From Thermohalobaculum sp039180675 (GTDB lineage: Bacteria > Pseudomonadota > Alphaproteobacteria > Rhodobacterales > Rhodobacteraceae): a DNA stretch of 64,000 nucleotides. Each line of letters starts with the position of its first letter. Position 1 is the stretch's first letter. Position numbers and translations under genes: made by a program. The stretch covers positions 62,001 to 126,000 of the forward strand of contig JBCDDC010000012.1 in assembly GCA_039180675.1 (NCBI GenBank), in the 5' to 3' direction. Of the stretch, positions 34,806 to 46,004 are shown piece by piece. The notes below the pieces were generated by a model, which saw only the letters and a program-made list of their open reading frames with translations, was not told the origin of the DNA and made no database searches.

Positions 34806-35498
34806 ATGTCGGGTAGCAAGATGATGAAACCGTTGCGTATCGCCTGCGTTGCTCTTCCTCTGGTATTTTTCCAGTCGCTCGGCGCCTCGGCCGCGACCTT
34901 TGAGTTCTTCGCGGGGCCGCGCGATGAGGCGCAGTTCCAGCAAACTGTGGGCGATCTTACGGTCACGGTGACGGGGTTTGACGAGACCTATGATCCGCTG
35001 ACCGGGATCGGCGCACTTGCCCCGATTGCGCGCGAGGTGAACGGGATTGGTGTGCTCCATTCGCCCGAACAGGGCCGCCTGGCGATGGGAGAGGCGCTCC
35101 GCTTCGCCTTCTCCGCACCCGTCCGGCTGTCGTCCCTGCTGATCCATGAATCGTTCCGAGAGAACGAGTTTTTCGATCTGTACGACGAGAACAACCAACT
35201 GATCAGCAGCCAGGTCGTCGATGGTGAAGGCGGCGGCCGCGGAGACTTCTTCAGCTTCTCGGGGCAAGACCTGATCGGCTCCATCTTCACGGTCGTCGGC
35301 ACAAGCCCGAACCGCAATGGCGGCGGTGGCGATAACTTTAACCCGAACCGGGGCATTCGGGTGGCGGCAATCACGGTTGAGGAAACAGGTCAGCCGGGCG
35401 TGCAGGTTTCCGCCGTCCCGCTTCCGGCAGGTTTGGTGCTCGGTCTCTCGGGCCTCGCGATTCTCGCTGGTTTGCGGCGCAAATCCACTGACGGATGA
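34806..35498 (+). CDS. VPLPA-CTERM secreted protein
   Basis: 230 residues from ATG 34806, fixed by GGAGTG at 34795-34800; a GTG at 34776 is in frame but lacks a site. Signal peptide to about residue 30 (LPLVFFQSLGASAA), a beta-rich middle with unknown fold, and a C-terminal sorting tag VSAVPLPAGLVLGLSGLAI followed by RRK. Such tags are processed by an exosortase-type enzyme (not in this window) and mark surface or matrix proteins. Confidence 0.85.
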   Translation: MSGSKMMKPLRIACVALPLVFFQSLGASAATFEFFAGPRDEAQFQQTVGDLTVTVTGFDETYDPLTGIGALAPIAREVNGIGVLHSPEQGRLAMGEALRFAFSAPVRLSSLLIHESFRENEFFDLYDENNQLISSQVVDGEGGGRGDFFSFSGQDLIGSIFTVVGTSPNRNGGGGDNFNPNRGIRVAAITVEETGQPGVQVSAVPLPAGLVLGLSGLAILAGLRRKSTDG

Positions 35499-35649
35499 GC
35501 CAATCGATCTGAGGACTTTGGACTCCCCCATCCACCGATTGGGGGGCGCGGTTCGGTCAATCTGGACCTAATCGCAGGGGTTGTTTTCCCTTACCTGACA
35601 TGCAGTGAATTTGGCCAGACAGGCGCCGCTGCCTTCAGGAGACAGACCC

Positions 35650-37428
35650 ATGAAAATGACGACCGAAGAAGCTTTCGTGAAAGTGCTGCAGATGCATGGC
35701 ATCGAGCATGCCTTCGGGATCATCGGTTCCGCCATGATGCCAATCTCGGATCTTTTCCCGGCGGCGGGGATCAAGTTCTGGGACTGCGCGCATGAATGCA
35801 ATGCCGGGATGATGGCCGACGGCTTCACCCGCGCTTCGGGCAAGATGGCCATGGCAGTCGCACAGAACGGGCCAGGGATCACCAACTTTGTCACCCCGGT
35901 CAAGACTGCCTACTGGAACCACACACCGATGCTGCTCGTGACCCCGCAGGCGGCCAACAAGACGATCGGGCAGGGTGGTTTCCAGGAGATCGAGCAGATG
36001 AAACTGTTCGAGGACATGGTCTGCTATCAGGAGGAAGTGCGCGACCCGAGTCGGATGGCAGAGGTTCTGAACCGCGTGATCGAGAAGGCGTGGCGCGGCT
36101 GCGCGCCTGCGCAGATCAACGTGCCGCGAGACTATTGGACTCAGGTGATCGACATCGACCTGCCGCAGATCGTCCGCCTGGAACTTCCGCGCGGCGGGGC
36201 TCAGGCGATCTCCGAGGCTGCGGAGTTGCTCTCCAGCGCCAAGTCTCCGGTGATCCTGAATGGTGCCGGGGTGGTCATCGGGGGTGCTATCGATGCCTCG
36301 CGGAAGTTGGCCGAGGCGCTGGATGCACCGGTCTGCTGCGGCTATCAGCACAACGACGCCTTCCCGGGCAGCCATCCGCTGAGCGTGGGGCCGCTAGGCT
36401 ATAACGGCTCAAAGGCCGCGATGGAATTGATTGCCAAGGCGGACGTCGTGCTCGCCCTGGGCACCCGGCTCAACCCTTTCTCGACCCTGCCGGGCTATGG
36501 GATCGACTATTGGCCGAAGGATGCGAAGATCATTCAGGTCGATATCAACTCAGACCGGATCGGGCTGACGAAGAAGGTCTCGGTCGGTATTCAAGGGGAT
36601 GCAAAGCAGGTGGCCGAGCAGCTTCTGGCACAGCTTGGCCCCTCGGCCGGAGACGAAGGCCGGGCGGAGCGCAAGGCCCTGATCGCCGAGACAAAGTCGC
36701 GCTGGCTGCAGCTTCTCTCCTCGATGGATCACGAGGACGACGATCCGGGCACCAACTGGAACGAGCGTGCGCGTACCCGTGAGCCTGAGCGGATGAGCCC
36801 GCGCATGGCATGGCGCGCGATCCAGTCGGCCTTGCCGAAGGATGCGATCATCTCGACCGATATCGGCAACAACTGTGCGATCGGAAACGCTTACCCGACC
36901 TTTGAGGAGGGGCGGAAATACCTCGCGCCTGGTCTGTTCGGCCCTTGTGGCTACGGCCTGCCTGCGATCCTGGGCGCCAAGATCGGGCGGCCCGATGTGC
37001 CTGTGGTTGGCTTTGCGGGGGACGGGGCCTTCGGGATATCGATGAACGAGATGACTGCCTGCGGCCGCGGGGACTGGCCCGCCATTACCATGGTGATCTT
37101 CCGCAACTACCAGTGGGGCGCCGAGAAGCGGAACACGACGCTCTGGTTCGAAGACAACTTCGTGGGAACCGAGCTGAACGAGGGTGTCGAATACGCCAAG
37201 ATCGCCGATGGCTGCGGCCTGAAGGGCATTCAGGCGACCACTATGGACGAGTTCAAGGACGCCCTCAGTGAAGCGGTCCGCCTGCAGATGGAGGAGAATG
37301 TCACCGTCTTCATCGAGTGCGTCCTCAACCAGGAACTGGGCGAGCCCTTCCGCCGCGATGCGATGAAGAAGCCGGTCAGCGTCGCAGGCATCGACTCGGC
37401 GGATATGCGCCCGCAGCCCGGCGCGTGA
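35650..37428 (+). CDS. xsc: Sulfoacetaldehyde acetyltransferase
   Basis: 592 residues from ATG 35650 (AGGAG at 35637-35641). ThDP enzyme: sulfoacetaldehyde + phosphate gives acetyl phosphate + sulfite, the key step of taurine, isethionate and related sulfonate breakdown. Diagnostic text: MTTEEAFVKVLQMHGIEHAFG, IGSAMMPISDLFP, DCAHECNAGMMADGF (ThDP Glu), NGPGITNFVTP, FAGDGAFGISMNE, and NYQWGAEKRNTTLWFEDN. Length fits the family. The usual pta and sulfonate transport genes are not adjacent. Confidence 0.93.
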   Translation: MKMTTEEAFVKVLQMHGIEHAFGIIGSAMMPISDLFPAAGIKFWDCAHECNAGMMADGFTRASGKMAMAVAQNGPGITNFVTPVKTAYWNHTPMLLVTPQAANKTIGQGGFQEIEQMKLFEDMVCYQEEVRDPSRMAEVLNRVIEKAWRGCAPAQINVPRDYWTQVIDIDLPQIVRLELPRGGAQAISEAAELLSSAKSPVILNGAGVVIGGAIDASRKLAEALDAPVCCGYQHNDAFPGSHPLSVGPLGYNGSKAAMELIAKADVVLALGTRLNPFSTLPGYGIDYWPKDAKIIQVDINSDRIGLTKKVSVGIQGDAKQVAEQLLAQLGPSAGDEGRAERKALIAETKSRWLQLLSSMDHEDDDPGTNWNERARTREPERMSPRMAWRAIQSALPKDAIISTDIGNNCAIGNAYPTFEEGRKYLAPGLFGPCGYGLPAILGAKIGRPDVPVVGFAGDGAFGISMNEMTACGRGDWPAITMVIFRNYQWGAEKRNTTLWFEDNFVGTELNEGVEYAKIADGCGLKGIQATTMDEFKDALSEAVRLQMEENVTVFIECVLNQELGEPFRRDAMKKPVSVAGIDSADMRPQPGA

Positions 37429-37529
37429 CCGAAATCGGCGCGCGGGGCAGACCTGCGCGCCGTTCTCCTCAACGGGCAAACCCCGATTGAGAATTGAGAT
37501 TTCGGCCCGGATGTGATCCTGATCGGGCG

Positions 37530-37988
37530 ATGCTGAAGACGCGCTATGCCGATCTGGGGAACCTTGCCGGAAAACTTCTCGGACACTCCGACTGGGTCGA
37601 GATCGATCAGACGATGATCGATCTCTTCGCCGAGGCGACCGGCGACCGGCAATGGATCCATGTCGACCAGGAGAGGGCGGAGCGGGAGATCGGCGGCACC
37701 ATCGCCCACGGGTTTCTGGTGCTCTCACTGATCGCGCGTCTAGGCGACCCGATGCTTGTCGTCACGGACAGCCCGCATCGTCTCAACTATGGTCTGAACC
37801 GTGTCCGCTTCACGAGCGCGGTCCCGTCGGGCTCCCGCGTCCGGCTGACGCAAACCGTGCAGAAGGTCGAGACGAAAGCCCGGGGCACGGTGCTGACGAT
37901 TGATTGCGTGATGGAACTCGCGGGGTCTGAGCGGCCTGCCTGTGTCGCCGAGCAACTGGTGCAGATCATGCCCGAGCCGGGCGCCTGA
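37530..37988 (+). CDS. MaoC-family enoyl-CoA hydratase / dehydratase
   Basis: 152 residues from ATG 37530. Hot-dog fold with hydratase-2 motif ATGDRQWIHVDQERA (catalytic Asp and His about residues 37 and 42) and GGTIAHGFLVLSLI. Acts on CoA or ACP thioesters. 101 nt after xsc on the same strand; a functional link to sulfonate use is not evident. Confidence 0.9.
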   Translation: MLKTRYADLGNLAGKLLGHSDWVEIDQTMIDLFAEATGDRQWIHVDQERAEREIGGTIAHGFLVLSLIARLGDPMLVVTDSPHRLNYGLNRVRFTSAVPSGSRVRLTQTVQKVETKARGTVLTIDCVMELAGSERPACVAEQLVQIMPEPGA

Positions 37989-37994
37989 CCGCCG

Positions 37995-38615
37995 TCACAC
38001 TTCCATTTCGGCCGACGGAATGATCGGGAAAAACCGGCCGCCTGAGGTCACGCCGAACCATCGCTCCCCCTCGACTTCGTGGTTCTCGCCGATCTCGACA
38101 AGGCGGTAGAAGCTCTTGCGGTCGATCAGCGCCTCCAGCCCCCGCCGGACATGGACATAAGGCGAGGGCTCGCCGGTCTCCGCGTCCCGCTCCACCCGAA
38201 TCGGGTTTTCGGGGCCCGCGGCTGCCTCGTCCCCGACATTCGTCTCGAAAATGAGGGTCTGATTGCCGTTCTGCTCAACCCGGAAGTCGATGGCCACGAA
38301 GGGTGCGTCATCGACGGTAATGCCGATTTTCTCGACCGGAGTGACCAGGAAATACTTCCCATCCTCCAGTTTCAGGACGGAGGCGAACAGATTGACGAGC
38401 TCCAGCCGCCCGATGGGCGTGCCCAGATACCACCACTGCCCGTTTCGCGCGATTCGGATGTCGAGATCACCGCAAAACGGTGGATCCCAGAGGTGGACAG
38501 GGGGCAAACCCTTGCCATCCTTGGTGGCCTGCTTGACCGCCTTTGCGAGATTGTCGGCCGCGCCTGGGTCGACCTCGTCGCGTGGCGCTTCTGCCGCTTT
38601 TTTCTTTGACGACAT
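37995..38615 (-). CDS. DUF1285 protein
   Basis: 206 residues with the DUF1285 core: PPVHLWDPPFCGDLDIRIAR, GQWWYLGTPIGR, and YFLVTPVEKIGI. Lysine/alanine-rich N-terminus. The fold is solved in structural-genomics work but the function is unknown. Divergent from the moxR operon, 77 nt away; DUF1285 and MoxR/DUF58 genes commonly neighbour each other in alphaproteobacteria. Confidence 0.9.
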   Translation of the reverse strand: MSSKKKAAEAPRDEVDPGAADNLAKAVKQATKDGKGLPPVHLWDPPFCGDLDIRIARNGQWWYLGTPIGRLELVNLFASVLKLEDGKYFLVTPVEKIGITVDDAPFVAIDFRVEQNGNQTLIFETNVGDEAAAGPENPIRVERDAETGEPSPYVHVRRGLEALIDRKSFYRLVEIGENHEVEGERWFGVTSGGRFFPIIPSAEMEV

Positions 38616-38692
38616 CGCGAGCCCCTGTTGCCTTTCGCTGCCAGGGGTTACCTTAATCAGACTGATCCAAATCTCAATCTATAGGAGCGCCC

Positions 38693-39699
<1,007 letters not shown>

Positions 39700-39703
<4 letters not shown>

Positions 39704-40233
39704 GGCAACTGGGCGCAGCCGCCGTCATTCTGTTGCTTGGAGCTTTTGGCAGCTCGGGCGCGGCCGCGTCGTCGGATGAGCTGGACACCTCCGTCCGCCA
39801 TGGTCTCGCTCTGGCGCTGTTTGAGCAGGCGTGCATCGCGAAGGCGCCCGACTTCACCGCAACGCCCGAGGTTTTCATAGCAATGGGACTGGTCCGGCCC
39901 GAGGACAAGGCGACATACCGCAACAATGAAGTTGGCCTCTATGGTGGTATTATCCCGCTTAACTCCGGTGGCATAGCGGGGCGCCAGTGCTCGGTGCTGT
40001 TGAAGGACGGTGTGCTGCCGATACTCGTGGTCGGACTGCGCGAAACGCTTGAGCAGATCTCCGTGCCCGACACGCTCCTCGAGACGCCGCCGACCGTCGC
40101 CGACGACCCGGTCCTGTGGGATTTCAGGCTTCCCAAGATCGGGCTCGTCTCGGTGACTGCAGGGATGCATGAAAGCGGTATCGCGATGATCGGAATGCAG
40201 GTTGCAGAGCGGACAGGGGTGACCGGTAGATGA
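39700..40233 (+). CDS. Secreted protein of unknown family inside the moxR operon
   Basis: 177 residues, TTG start overlapping the moxR stop by 4 nt (TTGA). A signal peptide (about 1-23, AAVILLLGAFGSSGAAA) precedes a small domain with two cysteines (FEQACIAKAP and GGIAGRQCSVLLK), and the segment DFRLPKIGLVSVTAGMHESG near the C-terminus. I do not recognise it. ATGA-type overlap with DUF58 shows it is translated with the operon, although the standard moxR-DUF58-DUF4159 cluster has no such gene between them. Confidence 0.7.
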
Positions 40234-41126
40234 GCGCGCTCGCCAACAGGGACCGCGCAGGATGGCTGCGCCGCGATGCCGAGAAGATCTCGGGCTCGCT
40301 GCCGCCCCTGCTTGTCGAGGCGCAACGGCTCGCTCTGACGCTAACGCCAGGCGTGCACGGGCGCCGCCGCGCGGGTCCCGGTGAGAGCTTCTGGCAGTAC
40401 CGCCCCGCCAATCCCGGCGATACGCTTGGCATGATCGATTGGCGCCGCTCAGCCCGGTCTGACCGTCTCTATGTGCGGGAACTCGAGTGGGAGGCGGCGG
40501 AGACGGTCATGCTCTGGTGCGACCGCAGCCTTGCGATGGATTACCGCTCCGCCAGCGTGGAACGCACCAAGAGCGACCGGGCCAAGCTGCTCACCCTCGC
40601 GCTGAGCGTGCTGCTCTCCCGCGGGGGAGAGAAGTTCGGGCTTATCGGCACGCCTGCGGAGCGTGCGTTGAGCGGGGAGCGCCAGTTGGTGCGGATCGGC
40701 AGCCTTCTCAGCACTGATCTGGACGAGGCACCCGATTTCGGTGCGCCGCCAGTCGTCTCCGAACCCAAGACCGGGCGGATCGTCTTTTTCTCCGATTTCA
40801 TGGGGCCGGAGGCGGATGTGATGCCGACGCTCAAAGAGGCGTCTGGCAGGGGCATCTCCGGCATCCTGGTTCAGATCCTCGACCCGGCGGAGGAGGAATT
40901 CCCCTTCCGCGGTCGCACCCGGTTCGAGAGTATGGGCCGCGAGATCCGCTACGAGACCGACCAGGCCATCAGCCTGCGCGATGCCTATATCGCAAGACTT
41001 GCGGCCCGGCGCGATCAGTTGCAGGAGCTCGTGCGGCGTGCGGGCTGGCAGCTGATCCTGCACCGCACGGATCAGAGCCCAAGGCGCGCGCTTCTTGCGC
41101 TGCATGGCATCATGAGCGGGGCTTGA
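40230..41126 (+). CDS. DUF58 protein (MoxR-associated VWA-like)
   Basis: 298 residues. Conserved DUF58 block GMIDWRRSARSDRLYVRE (about 70-87) and ETVMLWCDRSLAMD, which has the position of a VWA MIDAS with D, S and D. No membrane segment. Starts with a 4-nt overlap. Functions with MoxR in envelope maturation in other bacteria; its specific target is unknown. Confidence 0.9.
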   Translation: MSALANRDRAGWLRRDAEKISGSLPPLLVEAQRLALTLTPGVHGRRRAGPGESFWQYRPANPGDTLGMIDWRRSARSDRLYVRELEWEAAETVMLWCDRSLAMDYRSASVERTKSDRAKLLTLALSVLLSRGGEKFGLIGTPAERALSGERQLVRIGSLLSTDLDEAPDFGAPPVVSEPKTGRIVFFSDFMGPEADVMPTLKEASGRGISGILVQILDPAEEEFPFRGRTRFESMGREIRYETDQAISLRDAYIARLAARRDQLQELVRRAGWQLILHRTDQSPRRALLALHGIMSGA

Positions 41127-41127
41127 G

Positions 41128-43914
41128 ATGCTGACTTTCGGCGCGCTTGCTTTCCTCAACCCCTGGATCCTTGCGGGCCTTGCCGCCCTGCCGATCCTGT
41201 GGTGGCTCCTGCGCGCTATCCCGCCAAGGCCGAAAACCGAAGCCTTCGCCGGTATTCGGCTGCTGCTCGGTCTTGAGGATCAGGAGCGGCAGGCGGATAA
41301 GACGCCCTGGTGGCTCCTGCTGCTCAGGATCCTCGCCGTTGCGGCAGTCCTGATCGGGTTCGCCGATCCTGTTCTGAATCCGTCGGACCGTCTTGACCGA
41401 GGCACCGGCCCGGTTCTGGTCGTGATGGACCAGGGATGGGCCTCCGCGCCCGATTGGGAGGATCGAAGGGATGCGGCCCGCAACGCGATCGACGAGGCTG
41501 GGGAGGCCGGGCGCCTGGTTTTTTTCTGGCCCCTGGGATCCGGCGACGTTCCCGTTCTGGTCAGCGCGCCGGTGGCGCGGTCGGTGCTCGAGGCGACCGA
41601 CCCGGCCCCTTGGCTTCCGGACAGGGCAGCGGTTGCCGATGCCTTGGAGACCCTTGCGCCCGAGGAGGTGATCTGGATCCATGACGGGCTCTCGCACGAT
41701 CAGGAAGAGGCGGCGCTGCTGGATCTCATGTCGGACTACGGTCCGCTGACCCTGATCGGCCCCATCGAGACAGCACACGCTCTCACCCCGCCGCGGCTGG
41801 AAAACGGCAGCCTGCTCACGGATGTGCTGCGCCCGAGTGGTGAAGAAGGGACGCGGGTGGTTGTCGCCTTCACCGAGGAAGAGAACGGTGCCGAACGCAG
41901 GATCGGCGCGGCCCCGGCCCGTTTCGGTGCGGGTGACACGGCGGCGACGGCCGAATTCAACATGCCTGCCGAACTGATCGCCAGTGTCTCCCGGCTTGCA
42001 CTGGCAGACGGGGCGAGTGCGGGCGGCGCGGTGCTTGCCGATGGCTCGTTGAGCCGCTTGCTCACTGGACTGGTCGCCTCTGACGCGGAGGAGGAGATCG
42101 CCACCCTCACCTCGGCCAGCCATTACCTGCGCGAAGCTTTGGAACCCTGGGCAATCCTGCGCGAGGGAACCATGCAGGATCTTCTGGAAGATCCGATCTC
42201 GGTCCTTGTTCTTGCCGATCACGGTGCTTTCACCGAAACGGACCAGGCCCGCCTGACGGAGTGGATCGAAGCGGGTGGCATGATGATCCGCTTCGCCGGG
42301 CCGCGCCTCGCGGCAGCGATTGGCGAGCGCTTTGGCGTGGCCGAAGGCGATCCGCTTCTGCCGGTGCGCCTGCGCCGCGGGGGCCGGGTGCTGGGCGGTG
42401 CGCTCGCATGGTCGAAGCCGCGCACCCTAGGCCCGTTTGGTGAGAATGGGCCCTTCCAGAACCTCGCGATCCCGGAGGAGGTGGATGTCCGCACTCAGGT
42501 GCTGGCGGAGCCGTCGCCTGATCTGCCTGATAAGGTCTGGGCGACGCTCGATGACGGCACACCTCTTGTCACCGCAGCCAAGCGCGGGGATGGCTGGATC
42601 GTCTTCTTCCACGTCACGGCCGATGCCGAATGGTCCTCGCTGCCTCTCTCGGGTCTTTTCGTCGAGATGCTGGGGCGCATTTTCACGCTCGCCCCCGGCA
42701 GCATCGCTGCCAATCCCGACAGCGACGATCTCGCGGGCACCGAGTGGCGCGCAGATTTCGTGCTCGATCAGAGCGGCCGCAGGGTAGAGGCGGCAATCGG
42801 AGGCGACACGATCGCGGGTTCGGCGCTTGCAGAGGGCCGTGCCGTCAGCGGCATCGGGCCCGGCATCTACCTTCAAGCCGGGGAGGCGACGGCTGACGAC
42901 GGGCAGGGCGGGCGCATGGTGCTGAACATGTATCGCACGGGCGATGCCCTGGCCGCCATGCCCACACCACCCATCGGGACGCGGATCGAGACGCTGGGCG
43001 GTGCGGTTGCGCAACGCTACGGCCCGTGGCTGATCGCAGGCGCTCTGGTGCTGGCGATGATCGATATTCTCGCGACGCTGTGGCTCAGCGGGCGGTTGAC
43101 CGGCGGCCGCCAGGTCGCGGCTGCTCTTCTGGCGGTAATCCTGATCTGGCCTTCCGGACCCGCACGTGCACAGGATTCGGTGGCGGCGACCGCCGAGACA
43201 ACCCTCGGCTATGTTCTGACGGGAGATCCGAGGGTCGACCGCGTCTCGGAGCAGGCGCTGCGCGGTCTGGGCTTTGCGCTCACGTCCCGCACATCAGTCG
43301 AACCCGGTCCCCCGGTTGGGGTCGATCCGGCGGTAGACGAGATGCAGATCTTCCCGGTCCTCTACTGGCCGCTGGTCTCGGGCGCGTTGCCCTCGGTCGA
43401 GGGGCTGGAGCGTCTGGAAGGATATCTGGCGGGCGGCGGGATGCTGCTGATCGACACGCAAAACGGGCAGTCGCAGTTCGGACGGGCCTCGGCCGTGGAA
43501 ATGCGCGAGATCGCCCGCTCGCTGAACCTGCCCGCGCTCGCCCCGGTCGAAGGTGACCATGTCCTAACGCGGAGCTTCTACCTGCTGGACCGGTTCCCCG
43601 GCCGTTGGCGCGGCGGCACGGTTTGGGCCGAGGCGCCGAAGCCCGATGACGGTATCGAACGAGACCCCTCGATCCCGCAGTTCGACCGTGTCGACGACAA
43701 TGTCTCACCTGTCGTTGTTGGATCTGCCGACTGGGCCGCCGCCTGGGCCGTCGATGAGGAAGGCTACTTCGTCTTTCCGGTCGGCCGCGCCGGTGATCGC
43801 CAGCGCGAGATGGCGCTCCGCTTCGGCGTGAACCTCGTGCTCTACGCGTTGACCGGGAACTACAAATCCGATCTGGTCCACGCACCCGCCGTCCTCGAAA
43901 GGCTTGGCCAATGA
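41128..43914 (+). CDS. BatA-like DUF4159 membrane protein
   Basis: 928 residues. N-terminal BatA/aerotolerance domain with two membrane helices (LAFLNPWILAGLAALPILWW and WWLLLLRILAVAAVLIG, about 5-75) and a VWA-like domain (VLVVMDQGWASAPDW), a long periplasmic middle, a membrane segment pair near 635-680, a signal-like region ending GPARAQDS, then a DUF4159 domain to the end (PVLYWPLVSG, GGGMLLIDTQNG). Its position after moxR and DUF58 is the standard alphaproteobacterial layout. Confidence 0.87.
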   Translation: MLTFGALAFLNPWILAGLAALPILWWLLRAIPPRPKTEAFAGIRLLLGLEDQERQADKTPWWLLLLRILAVAAVLIGFADPVLNPSDRLDRGTGPVLVVMDQGWASAPDWEDRRDAARNAIDEAGEAGRLVFFWPLGSGDVPVLVSAPVARSVLEATDPAPWLPDRAAVADALETLAPEEVIWIHDGLSHDQEEAALLDLMSDYGPLTLIGPIETAHALTPPRLENGSLLTDVLRPSGEEGTRVVVAFTEEENGAERRIGAAPARFGAGDTAATAEFNMPAELIASVSRLALADGASAGGAVLADGSLSRLLTGLVASDAEEEIATLTSASHYLREALEPWAILREGTMQDLLEDPISVLVLADHGAFTETDQARLTEWIEAGGMMIRFAGPRLAAAIGERFGVAEGDPLLPVRLRRGGRVLGGALAWSKPRTLGPFGENGPFQNLAIPEEVDVRTQVLAEPSPDLPDKVWATLDDGTPLVTAAKRGDGWIVFFHVTADAEWSSLPLSGLFVEMLGRIFTLAPGSIAANPDSDDLAGTEWRADFVLDQSGRRVEAAIGGDTIAGSALAEGRAVSGIGPGIYLQAGEATADDGQGGRMVLNMYRTGDALAAMPTPPIGTRIETLGGAVAQRYGPWLIAGALVLAMIDILATLWLSGRLTGGRQVAAALLAVILIWPSGPARAQDSVAATAETTLGYVLTGDPRVDRVSEQALRGLGFALTSRTSVEPGPPVGVDPAVDEMQIFPVLYWPLVSGALPSVEGLERLEGYLAGGGMLLIDTQNGQSQFGRASAVEMREIARSLNLPALAPVEGDHVLTRSFYLLDRFPGRWRGGTVWAEAPKPDDGIERDPSIPQFDRVDDNVSPVVVGSADWAAAWAVDEEGYFVFPVGRAGDRQREMALRFGVNLVLYALTGNYKSDLVHAPAVLERLGQ

Positions 43915-46004
43915 CGGGTGCTGGCATCGACTTCGACCCGCTCCTGCCTTGGGAAATCATCATTGTCCTGGGCGCTCTTGCGCTGATGGGTGTCTTGTTC
44001 GCGGCTTACCGGCGGCTTGATGGCTGGTGGCTCCGCTTCATGGGCCTCGGGCTTCTGGTTCTCGCACTGGCCGGGCCTCAGCTCCGTCAGGAGGAGCGCA
44101 ACGCTCTTCCATCGGTCGCTTTCATCGTGGTCGATCAGAGCGAAAGCACCGAACTGGAAGACCGCGCGCAGCAGATCGCCGAGGCGCGCGATATCCTCCT
44201 GCGACGGATCGAGGAGGCCAACGGTGCGACAGGATCGCTGGGGGTCGAGGTCGTAACGGTCGAGCCCGGCGCCGAAGGCAATCGCGGCACGCGGCTTCTC
44301 TCGGCCCTAGAGAACGCCTCGGCCCGGATATCGCCTGACCAGATCGCCGGAGCGCTTCTGCTCAGCGACGGCCAGATCCACGATCAGGACCGGCTCGCGT
44401 CTTTCCCGGCACCGGTGCACACGCTCATTGCCGGAGAGGAGGACGGTTTTGACCTGCGCCTCGAACTGGTGAGCGCACCGGCCTTCGGGATTGTCGATGA
44501 GGACGTGACCTTCAGATTGAAGGTCCATGCGATCGGCGACCGTCCGGCGGATCTCGGAATTGCGGTCAACGCCGAGGTGTCGGTCGATGGGGCGGAACCG
44601 CAGCCTGTGCGCATGGATATCGGCAGCGAGACGGAGATCACGATCCGGATCGAGCATGGCGGCCCAAACATCGTCGATATCCGCCTGCCGGGCCATGACG
44701 AGGAACTGACCAAGCGCAACAACCGCCTGATTTCCGAGGTCAACGGCGTGCGCGACCGTCTGCGCGTACTGCTGGTGTCGGGTGAGCCGCATTCCGGCGG
44801 GCGTACCTGGCGCGATATCCTGAAGTCGGACCCAGCCGTGGATCTGATCCACTTCACCATTCTCCGCCCGCCGGGCAAGCAAGACGGCACGCCCGCGAAC
44901 GAGTTGTCGCTGATCTCCTTTCCCACGCGAGAGCTGTTCATCGAAAAGATCGATGGTTTCGACCTGATCGTCTTTGACCGGTACCGCTGGCGCGGGTTGC
45001 TGCATTCCGGTTTGCTTCGCAATGTCGCGAATTATGTCCGGCGTGGCGGGGCGATCTTTGTCTCGACAGGCGCGGCGTTTGCCGGGGCGCAAAGCCTCAG
45101 CCGCACGCCGCTGGTCGAGATCCTTCCGGCAACGCCCGATCTGGATGTGGTCGAACGGCCCTATCTGCCGCGGGTGACCGATCTTGGTGAGCGCCATCCG
45201 GTGACGGCCGGGTTGGAGGCAAGCGTCGGCCTGGACGACGGGCTGCCGCGCTGGGGCCGCTGGATGCGTCAGGTCCCGGTCAACCAGACCAGTGGACACA
45301 CGGTCATGCAGGGCGAGGGTGAGGCGCCCCTTATGATCCTGGACCGCGTCGAGGATGGCCGGGTTGCTCTTCTGACGACCGACCAGTCGTGGCTCTGGAC
45401 GCGGGGGTTCGAAGGTGGGGGCCCGCAGGCCGAACTGATCCGGCGCACGGCGCATTGGCTAATGCGGGAGCCCGCGCTCGAGGAAGAGGCGCTCTTTGCC
45501 CGACTTGAAGGCAACAATCTGATCGTGGAGCGCAGGAGCCTCGAGACCGATCTTGACCCCACTTTGCTCGCCTATCCGCCAGATGAGGGCGAGCAGCGCG
45601 AACTAACGCTGCTCAACGTCGCGCCGGGGCGCTGGCAGGCCGTGCTCGAAAGCCCGGAGGAGGGCCTCTGGCGCTTCCAGCAGGGGGATTTCGAGGCTGT
45701 CGCGGCAATCGGGCCGCCAAGCCCGCGGGAGTACGAGAACCCACTTGCGACCAGTGCGCTTTTGGCTTCGCTGGTCGAAGAAAGTGGCGGCAAGTCGGTC
45801 TGGCTCTCGGAAGGCGTGCCCGACATACGGCTGGTCAACGAGGGCCGGCGCGCCTTCTCCCGCCGCTGGCTGGGGCTAGAGCGGCGCGACGCCTATGACG
45901 TGACCGGGGTGCGCCTGCAACCCCTGCTGCCCGCCTGGCTCGCGGCTCTCCTGACGGGGCTCCTGTTCCTCGCCGCCTGGCGATGGGAAAGCCGGCAGGC
46001 CTAA
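43911..46004 (+). CDS. Membrane protein with glutamine-amidotransferase-like domain
   Basis: 697 residues. Two N-terminal membrane segments (about 13-32 and 41-58), a VWA-like domain (VAFIVVDQSESTELED), beta-sandwich region, a class-I GATase-like Rossmann region at about 290-430 (DRLRVLLVSGEPHSG, IDGFDLIVFDRYRW, GGAIFVSTGAAF) without the catalytic Cys, and a C-terminal membrane helix (LLPAWLAALLTGLLFLAAW). Last gene of the moxR operon, 4-nt overlap with its neighbour. Confidence 0.85.
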   Translation: MTGAGIDFDPLLPWEIIIVLGALALMGVLFAAYRRLDGWWLRFMGLGLLVLALAGPQLRQEERNALPSVAFIVVDQSESTELEDRAQQIAEARDILLRRIEEANGATGSLGVEVVTVEPGAEGNRGTRLLSALENASARISPDQIAGALLLSDGQIHDQDRLASFPAPVHTLIAGEEDGFDLRLELVSAPAFGIVDEDVTFRLKVHAIGDRPADLGIAVNAEVSVDGAEPQPVRMDIGSETEITIRIEHGGPNIVDIRLPGHDEELTKRNNRLISEVNGVRDRLRVLLVSGEPHSGGRTWRDILKSDPAVDLIHFTILRPPGKQDGTPANELSLISFPTRELFIEKIDGFDLIVFDRYRWRGLLHSGLLRNVANYVRRGGAIFVSTGAAFAGAQSLSRTPLVEILPATPDLDVVERPYLPRVTDLGERHPVTAGLEASVGLDDGLPRWGRWMRQVPVNQTSGHTVMQGEGEAPLMILDRVEDGRVALLTTDQSWLWTRGFEGGGPQAELIRRTAHWLMREPALEEEALFARLEGNNLIVERRSLETDLDPTLLAYPPDEGEQRELTLLNVAPGRWQAVLESPEEGLWRFQQGDFEAVAAIGPPSPREYENPLATSALLASLVEESGGKSVWLSEGVPDIRLVNEGRRAFSRRWLGLERRDAYDVTGVRLQPLLPAWLAALLTGLLFLAAWRWESRQA

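Noticed and set aside
36550..37728. 392-codon reverse frame over xsc and the MaoC gene
   Set aside because: Arg/His-rich shadow typical of antisense reading of GC-rich genes; both forward genes are well supported.
41110..42222. 370-codon reverse frame over the DUF4159 gene
   Set aside because: Same reason: antisense of a conserved gene, no recognisable motif.
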